In this document: positions 9,328-19,349 of the stretch, piece by piece | How the letters are laid out: each line of letters opens with the position of its first letter | How positions within the stretch are numbered: position 1 is the first letter of the stretch | Assembly: GCA_023475105.1 (NCBI GenBank) | Contig: JAMCWJ010000012.1 | Location: 1-64,000 of the forward strand | Source: Nitrospirota bacterium | GTDB taxonomy: Bacteria > Nitrospirota > Thermodesulfovibrionia > Thermodesulfovibrionales > UBA9159 | Reading direction: 5' to 3' | Length of the DNA: 64,000 nucleotides | Made by a program: the position numbers and the translations under genes | The notes under the pieces: generated by a model | What the model was told of the DNA's origin: nothing | Seen by the model: the letters and a program-made list of their open reading frames with translations, nothing else | The model's database searches: none

Positions 9328-12300
9328 CTATGTCTCTTCCCAATCTCTGCACATGAGTTCAGCCTGGCTCAGTACGGTCTGGGTCGCTTTCTCCTGTTTG
9401 TCGGGCGGATAGCCGTACTTGCGGAGAATGCGTTTCACAAGGGTCCTCAATTTGGCTTTAACGCTCTCCTTGACGGTCCAGTCAATGGTGACATTTTTTC
9501 TTACCGCATCCACAAGCTCGCGGGCGATAGTTTTGAGAGTCTCATCTCCAAGCACCTTCACCGCACTGTCATTGGTTTCCAGGGCGTCGTAAAAAGCAAG
9601 CTCTTCGTCTGAAAGATTCAGTTTCTCTCCCCGCTTGTGAGCTTCACGCATTTCCCTGGCAAGCTCGATCAGCTCAAGGATAACCTTCGCGGCGTCTATG
9701 GTGCGGTTCTGGTATTTCCTGATTGTCTGCTCAAGCATTTCAGCAAATGACTTCGACTGGACAAGGTTTCTCCTTGACCTCGTCTTTATCTCGTCATTGA
9801 GCAGCTTTTTCAGAACTTCGAGGGCGAGGTTTCGCTGCGGCATGTGCCTTACCTCTTCAAGGAACTCATCCGAGAGAATCGAGATATTCGGCTTCTTCAG
9901 GCCGGCAGATGCGAATATGTCGATAACCTCTTCCGAGGCAATGGCCTTTGATACGATCTGCTTTACGGCAGAATCGAGGATATAGGGTCCTTTACCCCCG
10001 TTCGTTGTATTCTTTGCGAGGGCAGCGCGGACAGTCTGGAAAAAGCCGACATAATCCCTGATCTCGAGCGCTTTCTCATGAGGCACGGATAGAGCAAAAG
10101 CCTTCGATAACTCTGTAACTGCCTGCATGAAACGAGATCTTCCATCTTCCTGCGTAAGGATGTGCTCCATTGCCTCTTTGATGACCGTCAGGCGCTCGGT
10201 GGGGGTACCGGTAAAAAATCGCGAATAGTCAAAGCCATGGAAAATAGAAGAAACGATCTCGAACTTTTCGAGCATAAGCGCAACAGCCTCTTCCTGGGGT
10301 ATGCCGGTTATGTCCCGATCATGTTCGGTGTAGTCGGAAAGGGCTTTCTTTAGATCATCAGCGATCCCAAGATAGTCAACGACAAGACCGCCCGGCTTGT
10401 CTTTGAATACCCTGTTGACCCTGGCTATCGCCTGCATAAGGCCATGGCCCTGCATCGGCTTATCGATATACATTGTATGAAGGCAAGGCGCATCAAAGCC
10501 CGTAAGCCACATATCCCTGACGATGACAAGTTTAAACCTATGCTCAGGCTTTCTTGAAAACTTTTTCGCCAGCTTCTCCCGGCGTGATTTGTTTCTGATA
10601 TGCTGTTGCCATTCGACCGGATCGGAGGCAGAGCCGGTCATGACGACCTTCAGGAAGCCCTTGTCGTCATCCTCGCTGTGCCAATCAGGTCTGAGTTTGA
10701 TGAGAGCGTTATAGAGGTCGACGCAGATGCGGCGGCTCATGCAGACGATCATGCCCTTTCCATCCATAGCCCCGAGCCTCTTTTCAAAATGCTGAACAAT
10801 GTCTTTTGCCGCAAGGCCGACGCGTTTTTCAGTCCCTACCATCGCCTCAAGCTGTGCCCATTTGCGCTTAAGCTTCTCCTTGGTGGTCTGTTCTTCGCCT
10901 TCGGTGACCTCCTCAAACTCCTGGTCGATCTTCGGTCTTTCCTCTTCCCTGAGTTCAAGTTTCGCAAGCCGGGCCTCGTAATAGATACGGACGGTTGCCC
11001 CGTCCTCTACTGCCCGTTGAATATCGTAGATGCTGATGTAATCCCCGAATACTGCCGGGGTGTTCCTGTCTGCTGCTTCGATCGGTGTTCCTGTGAAGCC
11101 GATGAACGAGGCGTTCGGGAGGGCGTCCCGGATATGCCGGGCAAAGCCGTCAATAAAGTCGTACTGGCTCCGGTGGGCCTCATCTGCGATGACAACGATA
11201 TTCCTGCGGTCAGAGAGTCTCGGATATTCTTCGCCCTTCTCCGGGAAGAACTTCTGCACTGTTGTGAAGACAACGCCACCTGATGCGACGCTAAGGAGCT
11301 CTTTAAGTTGTTCCCTGCTTTCTGCCTGGACAGGTGTTTGCCTTAGTAAGTCTCTACATCTCGAAAAAGTGCCGAACAACTGGTCATCGAGGTCATTTCG
11401 GTCTGTGAGAATAACAAGGGTGGGATTTTCCATTTTGGGATGCTGAATAACCTTTCCGGCATAGAAGGCCATTGTAAGGCTTTTCCCGCTCCCCTGTGTG
11501 TGCCAGACCACGCCTACTCGCTTGTCTCCCTTGGGCGATGCAGCCTCAATTGTGCATCCGACTGCTTTATTCACCGCATGGAACTGATGATATCCGGCTA
11601 TTTTCTTGATGATCTCCGAACCATCAACTTCAAACACAACGAAATACTTCAGAAGATCGAGAAATCTCCGCTTTTCGAATATGCCTTTGATCAATACCTC
11701 AAGCTCAGGTAGCCCCTTCGGAGCCAATTCATCTCCTGCTATAGTCCTCCAGGGCAGAAACCATTCCCAGTCAGCGGTCAGGGTGCCTGCCCGCGCCTCG
11801 ATGCCGTCTGAGGAAATGAGGATTTCGTTGTATGGGAAAAGAGAAGGAATCTCCTTCTTATATGTCTGGAGTTGGTTAAAGGCGTCTTTGGTCGTTGCGT
11901 TTTCGTCAGATGGATTCTTCAGCTCGACGACACCTAAGGGGAGACCGTTCACAAAGACTACAACATCAGGCCTCCTGTTGCAGTTCCCTTCAACTACTGT
12001 AAATTGGTTCACTGCAACCCATTCATTGTTTCCGGGGTCATCAAAGTCCACAAGCCAGACCTTATCGCCAACGATCCGGCCTTCCGAGTCTTTGTATTCG
12101 ACATCGATGCCCTCAGTGAGCATTTTATGAAAGTGGTGATTGTTGGCGGCTAGAAGGGGCGACTCATGGATAGTCCTCGAAAGCTTTCGGTACGCATCCT
12201 CGATTGCTTCTGATGGTATAGCAGGATTGATGTTCGCCAATGCGGCGCGAACCCTACCTTCGAGGATCACATCGGCATAGCTTGCCCTCTCAGCGAACAA

Positions 12301-12402
12301 TTCACCAGGAGCAATATCCGGCCCACTAACGACCGAATATCCCAGCTCCTTGAACCAGTCAAGGGTAGCTTGCTCGATAATGGATTCGGTTATGTTGTTC
12401 AT
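9328..12402 (-). CDS. hsdR: Type I restriction enzyme R subunit (HsdR)
   Basis: 1024 aa; N-terminal nuclease region ([22 protein letters not shown]), helicase motifs ([32 protein letters not shown]). Confidence 0.97.
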   Translation of the reverse strand: MNNITESIIEQATLDWFKELGYSVVSGPDIAPGELFAERASYADVILEGRVRAALANINPAIPSEAIEDAYRKLSRTIHESPLLAANNHHFHKMLTEGIDVEYKDSEGRIVGDKVWLVDFDDPGNNEWVAVNQFTVVEGNCNRRPDVVVFVNGLPLGVVELKNPSDENATTKDAFNQLQTYKKEIPSLFPYNEILISSDGIEARAGTLTADWEWFLPWRTIAGDELAPKGLPELEVLIKGIFEKRRFLDLLKYFVVFEVDGSEIIKKIAGYHQFHAVNKAVGCTIEAASPKGDKRVGVVWHTQGSGKSLTMAFYAGKVIQHPKMENPTLVILTDRNDLDDQLFGTFSRCRDLLRQTPVQAESREQLKELLSVASGGVVFTTVQKFFPEKGEEYPRLSDRRNIVVIADEAHRSQYDFIDGFARHIRDALPNASFIGFTGTPIEAADRNTPAVFGDYISIYDIQRAVEDGATVRIYYEARLAKLELREEERPKIDQEFEEVTEGEEQTTKEKLKRKWAQLEAMVGTEKRVGLAAKDIVQHFEKRLGAMDGKGMIVCMSRRICVDLYNALIKLRPDWHSEDDDKGFLKVVMTGSASDPVEWQQHIRNKSRREKLAKKFSRKPEHRFKLVIVRDMWLTGFDAPCLHTMYIDKPMQGHGLMQAIARVNRVFKDKPGGLVVDYLGIADDLKKALSDYTEHDRDITGIPQEEAVALMLEKFEIVSSIFHGFDYSRFFTGTPTERLTVIKEAMEHILTQEDGRSRFMQAVTELSKAFALSVPHEKALEIRDYVGFFQTVRAALAKNTTNGGKGPYILDSAVKQIVSKAIASEEVIDIFASAGLKKPNISILSDEFLEEVRHMPQRNLALEVLKKLLNDEIKTRSRRNLVQSKSFAEMLEQTIRKYQNRTIDAAKVILELIELAREMREAHKRGEKLNLSDEELAFYDALETNDSAVKVLGDETLKTIARELVDAVRKNVTIDWTVKESVKAKLRTLVKRILRKYGYPPDKQEKATQTVLSQAELMCRDWEET

Positions 12403-12426
12403 CTGCTCACTGTTGTATAATAAATT

Positions 12427-12588
12427 ATGAAAAAGAAGTCTCTGAAAGAGACCAACCCCTATTTAAGAGACCCCGAAAAATATGAGGCTTCATTAACTGC
12501 AAGTGTCGTTACCTCCTCTGCGGTCGAGGGCATTCGGATAACAGCGGCGCAACTCCTGAAAAAGAGTCCTAAAGTCCGCCGCCACTAA
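12427..12588 (+). CDS. Small (53 aa) candidate Fic antitoxin carrying an (S/T)xxxE(G/N) motif; not in supplied ORF track
   Basis: Translation [59 protein letters not shown] matches the Fic inhibitory motif; TATAAT at 12416-12421; 3' end overlaps fic by 20 nt. Confidence 0.55.
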   Translation: MKKKSLKETNPYLRDPEKYEASLTASVVTSSAVEGIRITAAQLLKKSPKVRRH

Positions 12589-13225
12589 TTTTCTCACTCG
12601 TCGCAATTATTTTCTCAAACAGTTTTTCCATCGGCTTATAGTCTCTATCTAATCCGCTACTGATTGCATCAAAATAATTCTTTCTCTTTTTGCCGGTGAT
12701 ATCTCTGAAGTTAAGCATCGGTAATCCGGCCTGAAAGGCCATAAGCGTTGAGAGCAGACGAGCGACCCTCCCGTTTCCCTCCCTGAATGGATGAATCAGA
12801 ACAAGTTCGACATGAACTATAGCCAATGCCTGAAATATCCGGTCCAGTGATTTGAAATTGCAGGGCGTATGTTTGCGAAGAGGGCCTTTCTCAAGCTCTG
12901 CCATCAACCGAGGGATATGCAGTGAGGCGGCAAACTGAAAACCATTCTTGCTGACATTCACCTGCCTGTATTCACCGGCCCACATGTAAATATCACACAG
13001 CCAAATCTTGTGCATTCTCCGTATGTCCTCTGCGGTAAAGCGGTGCCCGGTATCGTACATCCCGAGGAGTTTATCCGTTGCGGTCTTGAGAGCAACGGAT
13101 TCGGCCTCGTCCATCTCTCTTTTCAACTTTATGCCGAGCTTGTTTTTGAGAACACGTCCGCGGGAACCCGGTTCAAACTGGGCCTCAGTTAAAGCCGATG
13201 CGTCATAGCGATCTAAGGTTTTCAT
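12569..13225 (-). CDS. fic: Fic domain protein (putative AMPylase)
   Basis: HPFREGNGRVARLL matches canonical HPFx(D/E)GNGRxxR; no (S/T)xxxE(G/N) motif recognised in its own N-terminal region. Confidence 0.95.
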   Translation of the reverse strand: MKTLDRYDASALTEAQFEPGSRGRVLKNKLGIKLKREMDEAESVALKTATDKLLGMYDTGHRFTAEDIRRMHKIWLCDIYMWAGEYRQVNVSKNGFQFAASLHIPRLMAELEKGPLRKHTPCNFKSLDRIFQALAIVHVELVLIHPFREGNGRVARLLSTLMAFQAGLPMLNFRDITGKKRKNYFDAISSGLDRDYKPMEKLFEKIIATSEKISGGGL

Positions 13226-13228
13226 ATC

Positions 13229-14137
13229 TTACGTTCTCAATTTGCACGGCGCTTTATCAGCTTCGTGCTGAGGCTCATACCACCAGAAATTAATCGGATG
13301 TTTTGCGTCCGGCGTTTTGAGACCCTTGTGCGTTTTCAAGCTCACGCCAAGCTTTTTACTTTTACATTTGTTATTGAATTCAAACATGACGCAACATCTT
13401 TCTTTATTTGATTTGCTCAGCTTTGGGAGACGTCCCTGTTCCATAGGGAATAAAGAACACTCCGCCTTCTTAGCTGCTTCCCAGGATTGGTAGGATGCGT
13501 AAGAGCTTCTTGAATATACGGATATGCCTGCAAAAAGATCAGCCAGTTGAACAAGCGGTTCCTGATGTGATTTGCAGGGTGAAAGCAATTCAATCCTGAA
13601 TTCTTGTTTCAACCTTAAAGCGAATTTGCCTTTTGTGAATAAGTCCCTTCGGATTTCGGTCTTTCTGCCGGCACAGTCCAAACAATCCTGAACAGAGTTC
13701 CATTTTAGTGCAGTATTCTCGTCAGGATATAGTGCCCAAATGCTGCCATCAGGCCACCGCTCGCAAAGAACATATTTAAGAAGGTGATAATACATCCGTT
13801 CGAGATTGGCAATGTCATCTCTTTTGGGGATTTTGTGTCGACTGTCTTCGGTATCCCATGTTAATACGTCTATTCTCAAAGAGCCATTTAATGCTTTCTC
13901 AATAGCGAAATCAATCATCTTTAGCGCAGCAAACCGCTCCCTTGCGCTCGCCAGTTTTTCCCATTTGAACTCACGGACCTCAGATTCTCTGAGCAATCTT
14001 TGCATTTCGTGACGGAAGACGTTCACGTTCTGTTGCGGTAGCGTTACCAATGCAATTCCACGATAGCGCCCTTCGTTATATCCTTTCTCATCAGCAAACG
14101 CTATATGACTCATCGCCTCTGCTTGTGTGGTGCTCAT
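13229..14137 (-). CDS. DUF3800 domain protein
   Basis: N-terminal FADEKGYNEGRYRGIALV and EPLVQLADLFAGISVY pattern typical of DUF3800; sits between hsdS and fic. Confidence 0.65.
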   Translation of the reverse strand: MSTTQAEAMSHIAFADEKGYNEGRYRGIALVTLPQQNVNVFRHEMQRLLRESEVREFKWEKLASARERFAALKMIDFAIEKALNGSLRIDVLTWDTEDSRHKIPKRDDIANLERMYYHLLKYVLCERWPDGSIWALYPDENTALKWNSVQDCLDCAGRKTEIRRDLFTKGKFALRLKQEFRIELLSPCKSHQEPLVQLADLFAGISVYSRSSYASYQSWEAAKKAECSLFPMEQGRLPKLSKSNKERCCVMFEFNNKCKSKKLGVSLKTHKGLKTPDAKHPINFWWYEPQHEADKAPCKLRT

Positions 14138-15330
14138 GAAAGTTCAGCCTCAACAAACCTCTCCGCATCCTTCACCCTTATCTCCCCCGACAACAGCTTC
14201 GGCAGCAAGGCATCACGGATAGCAGCAAGGGTGCGGGATTCCTTCAGATTGATCACGACTCGATGGTGGAATCCCTCCGCTTGCTGATTGAAAACTTGTA
14301 GCACTCGAGCCGATGGAACAATTATCGGAATTGGCCGAAAGTTCCTTTTGCTGACTTCAAGAAATGTTGTACCATTTGCTCGTCCCTCAATGGTGTCCAT
14401 ATTTTCTCTTGCCCAATAAAGAACATAATAATTTGGCAACTCCTGATCACAAATCATGGCGATGAAGCCTTGATTGACTGCAACCGGAACTTCTGAAACT
14501 GCAAGATAACCTATTGGTGCGCGTGAGGATAATAGCACCGTGCCCTTCGGCAATAGACCTGAACTTATTTGCTGTAATCCCTTCTCGGTGATACGTCGCT
14601 CAGTTTCAAGCAGTATAGGACTTGAGAGAGAAGCCAGGTCTTTTGGAGTCGCCCAACAGAGAGAGCCGCTTTGCCAGAAGGTAGGCTCTTTCGTGCTTGG
14701 CGTGCTGCCACCCACGACTCTTACTTCATCACTGACTGGGGAAACCCTCCACCGCTTCGGAATCTTTCCAAGCGGTGAGTCCTGCCATTCTTTGTGAGGT
14801 CCATAGCCGGGAATGGGGTCGAAGTCCACGAACCACGACTTGAAGATCGCCCTCGCCATAGCCTCAAGCGTCTCATTCATTTTCCTGTTCAACTCGATTT
14901 TGTCATCCAATGCGCCGAGGATCGAGGCAATGGCTTTCTGTTCGGGGAGAGGAGGGACTTTGACGGGCAGATTATAAAAAGCATCACGGCTTGTAGAGGG
15001 AATAGCAGAGCCGCTGTCCATGCTATTTATGTCTTGTGTGAGGAGTTGATAATAAGCCCACTTCAGGTCAATGTCCGTTTTGGGCTCTAAATAGAAGGCA
15101 GTATCGATGACAAAGAATGGCTTCTTTGAGTAATGAACCCCCCGGTATGCGCCTTTGCGGCCGATGATCACGCCAGGATGCGGACATAGTGGCTCAGCAT
15201 GGCTGCCTATGACACCGTTTGTCCCATAAACAGGAAACGATCCGGCTCCGTGTTCATAGCCACGGAGTCCTTTACCATATTCAAGAGTGGCCAGTTCACC
15301 CCATCGGCACTCGCGCCATTTCGCCGTCAT
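14134..15330 (-). CDS. hsdS: Type I restriction enzyme specificity subunit (HsdS)
   Basis: Two TRD regions; VKVPPLPEQKAIASILGALDDKIELNRKMNETLEAMARAIFKSWFVDFDP spacer is diagnostic. Confidence 0.96.
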   Translation of the reverse strand: MTAKWRECRWGELATLEYGKGLRGYEHGAGSFPVYGTNGVIGSHAEPLCPHPGVIIGRKGAYRGVHYSKKPFFVIDTAFYLEPKTDIDLKWAYYQLLTQDINSMDSGSAIPSTSRDAFYNLPVKVPPLPEQKAIASILGALDDKIELNRKMNETLEAMARAIFKSWFVDFDPIPGYGPHKEWQDSPLGKIPKRWRVSPVSDEVRVVGGSTPSTKEPTFWQSGSLCWATPKDLASLSSPILLETERRITEKGLQQISSGLLPKGTVLLSSRAPIGYLAVSEVPVAVNQGFIAMICDQELPNYYVLYWARENMDTIEGRANGTTFLEVSKRNFRPIPIIVPSARVLQVFNQQAEGFHHRVVINLKESRTLAAIRDALLPKLLSGEIRVKDAERFVEAELS

Positions 15331-15869
15331 CCTTTCTCTACTTCCCTCCTGAACCCTATCTTCCTCTTCTTCGTCTCCGGCGGGCTCATGAGTTGCCGGA
15401 TCGCATCGAAGACGACCTTGAACTGCGAGTCGTACTTCTTTTCAAGATCATCGAGTCTTTTGGCAAGGTCTTTGTGAGATCCAATCATTTCGCGGAGCTT
15501 TACGAATGCCCTCACCACGTACACGCTCATTGCCACTGCTTGTTTACTGTTCAAAACCGTCGCTGCCATAATTGCACCGTGTTCAGTGAAAACCCACGGC
15601 AAAAAACGAGGATCGCGGTGCTTCTGTGAACCGGTCGCAATTTGCGACCGGTTCAAATCGCCACGTGACTTTATACCTTGCCATTCTTCAGCGGTCAACT
15701 GGAAGGCAAAATCTTCAGGGAATCTGTCCGAATTGCGTCTAATCTGCTCATTGAGCCTCTTGGTCGTAACTCCGTAAAGCTCTGCTATGTCGGCATCCAG
15801 CATAACCTTCTCGCCTCGTATCAGCAGAATCTTCCTCTCAATCATCTCAACTGGTATTAATGCTTTCAA
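15327..15869 (-). CDS. ORF6N domain-containing protein
   Basis: MLDADIAELYGVTTKRLNEQIRRNSDRFPEDFAFQLTAEEW; C-terminal coiled segment. Confidence 0.92.
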   Translation of the reverse strand: MKALIPVEMIERKILLIRGEKVMLDADIAELYGVTTKRLNEQIRRNSDRFPEDFAFQLTAEEWQGIKSRGDLNRSQIATGSQKHRDPRFLPWVFTEHGAIMAATVLNSKQAVAMSVYVVRAFVKLREMIGSHKDLAKRLDDLEKKYDSQFKVVFDAIRQLMSPPETKKRKIGFRREVEKG

Positions 15870-15935
15870 CTCCCCTCCTTCTTTAAGGTCACAAATTGTG
15901 ATCTTAAACTAATCTTGAGGTTCCGAAATGGCACC

Positions 15936-17519
15936 TCAAAACCCGACCCCCCTCAAGTTCTTTCTTATAACCTTCTCAAGCTTTGCGCTCTCAGAAAACT
16001 GCTCTTCGAGCTTAGCGGTAAGCCTTTTCATTTTCTCATCAAAGGGCTCGTCATCGTCCTCGACATCCTCAGCGCCGACATAACGACCAGGTGTGAGAAC
16101 ATAGCCATGAGCCCGTATTTCCCCTATAGAAGCGCTCTTGCAGAAACCGGGGATGTCCTTATATTCGCCGGCTCCTTTTTCTCCGCGCCATGCGTGATAT
16201 GTCTGTGCTATCTTCATTATCTCTTCGTCGGAAAACTCCCTATGGGTCCTGTCGATGAGATCACCCATTTTACGGGTGTCTATGAACAGGGTCCGGCCAC
16301 TGCGATCCCGAAACTTGCCATTCTTCTTGCTCCTCGTGACAAACCAGAGACAGGCAGGGATCGGGGTCGTATAGAAAAGCTGGCCGGGAAGGGCAATCAT
16401 GCAGTCAACCAGATCGGCCTCGATGATGTTTTTTCGTATCTCTCCTTCTCCGGACTGGTTTGAAGACATGGAACCGTTGGCAAGGACAAAGCCCGCTATG
16501 CCGTTCGGCGAAAGATGGTGGATGAAATGCTGGACCCAGGCAAAATTGGCATTGCCTGCCGGCGGGATTCCGTATTTCCATCTCACATCTTCGCGCAACA
16601 GTTCGCCTTTCCAGTCACTCACATTGAACGGCGGATTGGCAAGGACAAAATCTGCCTTGAGATCCTTGTGCAGGTCTTGCCTGAAGGTGTCTGCATGATG
16701 AGAACCGATATTCCCCTCAATGCCTCTGATAGCAAGGTTCATATTGCAAAGGCGCCAGGTAGTAGGGTTTGATTCCTGACCGTAAACTGAGATGTCGCCC
16801 TTTCTTCCTCCGTGGGCCTCAACGAACTTATCTGATTGAACGAACATTCCGCCCGATCCACAGCAAGGGTCATAGACACGGCCTTTATAAGGCTCAATCA
16901 TCTCCACAAGGACCTTTACGACCGATTGAGGGGTATAGAACTCACCGCCGCCTTTGCCCTCTGCCGAGGCAAAGCGTCCGAGAAAATATTCATAGACACG
17001 GCCAAGGATGTCTTTTGACCGGCTCTCGGCATCACCAAGGCCGATAGTGCCGATCAGGTCGATAAGCTCGCCCAGGGTATGTTTATCCAGTGCGGGTCTT
17101 CCATAGTCCTTAGGAAGAACCCCTTTCAGCTTCGGGTTTTCCTTTTCGATAGCAACCATCGCATCGTCAACAATCTTTCCGACCGTCGGCTGTTTTGCGC
17201 TTGCACCGAGGTGAGGCCACCTGGCATCTTTAGGAACCCAAAAGATGTTTTCCGAAAGGTACTCGTCTCTGTCTTCGGTCACGCCATAACGCGCTTGTTC
17301 TTCCCTGACATAGTATTCACTCTTTGGATTGGATACAAGGGACAAGAGATTCTTATGCCGTTCTTCAAAAGCATCGGAGATATACTTGAGAAAGATGAGG
17401 CCGAGGGTAATGTGCTTGTATTCTGCGGGATCCATATGGCCGCGCATCTTGTCGGCGGCCTGCCACAGTTTCTCTTCGAAGCCAAGATTACCGCCGTTTG
17501 ATGTTTTCTTCGTTGCCAT
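15936..17519 (-). CDS. hsdM: Type I restriction enzyme methylase subunit (HsdM)
   Basis: [43 protein letters not shown] motifs. Confidence 0.97.
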   Translation of the reverse strand: MATKKTSNGGNLGFEEKLWQAADKMRGHMDPAEYKHITLGLIFLKYISDAFEERHKNLLSLVSNPKSEYYVREEQARYGVTEDRDEYLSENIFWVPKDARWPHLGASAKQPTVGKIVDDAMVAIEKENPKLKGVLPKDYGRPALDKHTLGELIDLIGTIGLGDAESRSKDILGRVYEYFLGRFASAEGKGGGEFYTPQSVVKVLVEMIEPYKGRVYDPCCGSGGMFVQSDKFVEAHGGRKGDISVYGQESNPTTWRLCNMNLAIRGIEGNIGSHHADTFRQDLHKDLKADFVLANPPFNVSDWKGELLREDVRWKYGIPPAGNANFAWVQHFIHHLSPNGIAGFVLANGSMSSNQSGEGEIRKNIIEADLVDCMIALPGQLFYTTPIPACLWFVTRSKKNGKFRDRSGRTLFIDTRKMGDLIDRTHREFSDEEIMKIAQTYHAWRGEKGAGEYKDIPGFCKSASIGEIRAHGYVLTPGRYVGAEDVEDDDEPFDEKMKRLTAKLEEQFSESAKLEKVIRKNLRGVGF

Positions 17520-17665
17520 GCGAACACTTTTCCGTTACCGCATCAAGAATGCAGTCCGCCCCCACACGAAGTATCTACTTTCGTGTAGAATTATAGCTCA
17601 TATTGGACCGTGTTGTCGTGGACAATTAGAAAAAGTGTGATGTTTCGAGAACGGAACCTATACCA

Positions 17666-18322
17666 ATGAGAAAAGCAGACATTGACATGGTAATGTCTCT
17701 CCTTAAAAAGCAGGTGAAGGGCCTCCATGTCCCCTGGCTCGAACAGATGGCGTCAGGCGAGAGGGATCCTTTCAAGATACTCGTCTCATGCATCTTAAGC
17801 CTGAGGACACAGGACAGAACGACCGGAGGAGCATCCGAGAGACTTTACAGACTGGCTTCGACCCCTGAAGAGATGGCGAAACTCCCTGTAGGGAAGATAG
17901 AGAAGGCCATCTATCCTGTAGGGTTTTACAGGGTAAAGGCACGGACGATTAGAACGCTGAGCCGCGAAATTTCGGAGAAGTATCATTCCCGCGTACCGGA
18001 CAAAATCGAAGGATTACTCATGCTGAAGGGTGTGGGGAGAAAAACCGCCAATCTCGTGGTGACCCTCGGATACGACAAGCCCGGCATCTGCGTAGACACC
18101 CATGTACACCGGATCACGAACAGATGGGCATATGTAAGGACAAAAACGCCGGAAGAGACGGAGTTTGCCCTGAGGGGAAAGCTCCCGCTCAAGTACTGGA
18201 AGGAGATAAACGGCCTCCTCGTCGCCTTCGGACAGCAGATCTGCAAACCGGTATCACCCCTGTGCAGCATCTGCAGCGTGAATGAATACTGCAGGAAAAG
18301 AGGCGTTTCAAGGCACAGATAA
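17666..18322 (+). CDS. nth: Endonuclease III family DNA glycosylase
   Basis: LKGVGRKTANLVVTLGYDKPGICVDTHVHRITNRW (HhH-GPD) and C-terminal CX6CX2CX5C-type Fe-S cysteines (CKPVSPLCSICSVNEYC). Confidence 0.93.
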   Translation: MRKADIDMVMSLLKKQVKGLHVPWLEQMASGERDPFKILVSCILSLRTQDRTTGGASERLYRLASTPEEMAKLPVGKIEKAIYPVGFYRVKARTIRTLSREISEKYHSRVPDKIEGLLMLKGVGRKTANLVVTLGYDKPGICVDTHVHRITNRWAYVRTKTPEETEFALRGKLPLKYWKEINGLLVAFGQQICKPVSPLCSICSVNEYCRKRGVSRHR

Positions 18323-18423
18323 GAATCATTGCGAATGAATTATTGCCCGGTGTCTTTCCGGGCGATAAAAAGCCCTTGACTCCCTCCTCGATCGAAAGCC
18401 CGCAGTCCCTTCGTTCTCAGATT

Positions 18424-19263
18424 TCAGATCTCGAGAAGAGGTATAAACCCGTAACCCTTATATATCGCTTGGGCCTCTCTTGAAAGGATGAAAGAGAGGA
18501 AGTCTCGGGCGCTTCCCGGATGAGGGGCGTTCTTCAGCTTCGCCACGTAATAGGTAACCCGGTCTCTCTGATCGAGCTTTTCCCCCGGCTCTATGACCTG
18601 AATCTCTAACCCCCCGCTCTTCGCATGGAGCGCCTCGGTAGCCCAGACCGGGCCTACATCGACTGTTCTCTTTCTGATCCTCAACGGAGTTTCCCTGTGA
18701 TGAACAACCGTAGGAATCGTTGACCCCTCAGCCCTCTTCTCCTCCATGATTCTCCTTGCGAGTTCTTCGCCGCCGGCTTCCTCATACATCGCCGCAATGT
18801 ATTTTGTAATATTCTCCATCTCGCCCGGTTGAGAGATTCTCACGTCGTCCCTTTGCAGGTCAAGAACGGAGGTTATCCCGGCAGGATTCCCTTCGGGGAC
18901 CATGAGGACAATCCTGTTATGAAGGTAAGGATGGTATTCTTCAATCAGTCCGCGCCTTGAAAGTTCCTGCATCGCCCCCTCGTCGACAGCGGCATAAATG
19001 TCGGGCCTTCCCGTTATCGTCCTGCCCTGAAATATGGCGCCCCCGGCCAGTATCTGTCTCAGTTCAAGGCCGGGCGGCAGCGTTTCGTAAAATATCTTTT
19101 CAACTTCCGGATGCCGCTCGCGAAAGGCGACAAGAAGTTCCTGCATTACCATAAACTGATTGCCGGCCATAAAAAGGATAAGCTGAGCCTCATCCATGAG
19201 TTCGAGGTCATGGAGGTCATCCAACCTCGTCGGCGGTATCTTCGGATATTCTTCAGTGCTCAT
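18424..19263 (-). CDS. ModA-like/type II periplasmic-binding-fold protein lacking an obvious signal peptide
   Basis: LILFMAGNQFMVMQELLVAFRERHPEV...FQGRTITGRPDIYAAVD...FLSFILSREAQAIYKGYGFIPL; N-terminus MSTEEYPKIPPTRLDDLHDLE is hydrophilic. Confidence 0.65.
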   Translation of the reverse strand: MSTEEYPKIPPTRLDDLHDLELMDEAQLILFMAGNQFMVMQELLVAFRERHPEVEKIFYETLPPGLELRQILAGGAIFQGRTITGRPDIYAAVDEGAMQELSRRGLIEEYHPYLHNRIVLMVPEGNPAGITSVLDLQRDDVRISQPGEMENITKYIAAMYEEAGGEELARRIMEEKRAEGSTIPTVVHHRETPLRIRKRTVDVGPVWATEALHAKSGGLEIQVIEPGEKLDQRDRVTYYVAKLKNAPHPGSARDFLSFILSREAQAIYKGYGFIPLLEI

Positions 19264-19349
19264 AGTTGTCCTTAATACCTTCAAAGTGAAACGAATAAAG
19301 TACCAGACTGCAGTCCTTTAATCTTCAAAAAGGGCAATATTATTTGCCT

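Noticed and set aside
18340-18376. GCCCGG-tgtcttt-CCGGGC hairpin after nth
   Set aside because: Short stem and no T-run on the plus strand; too weak for a terminator call
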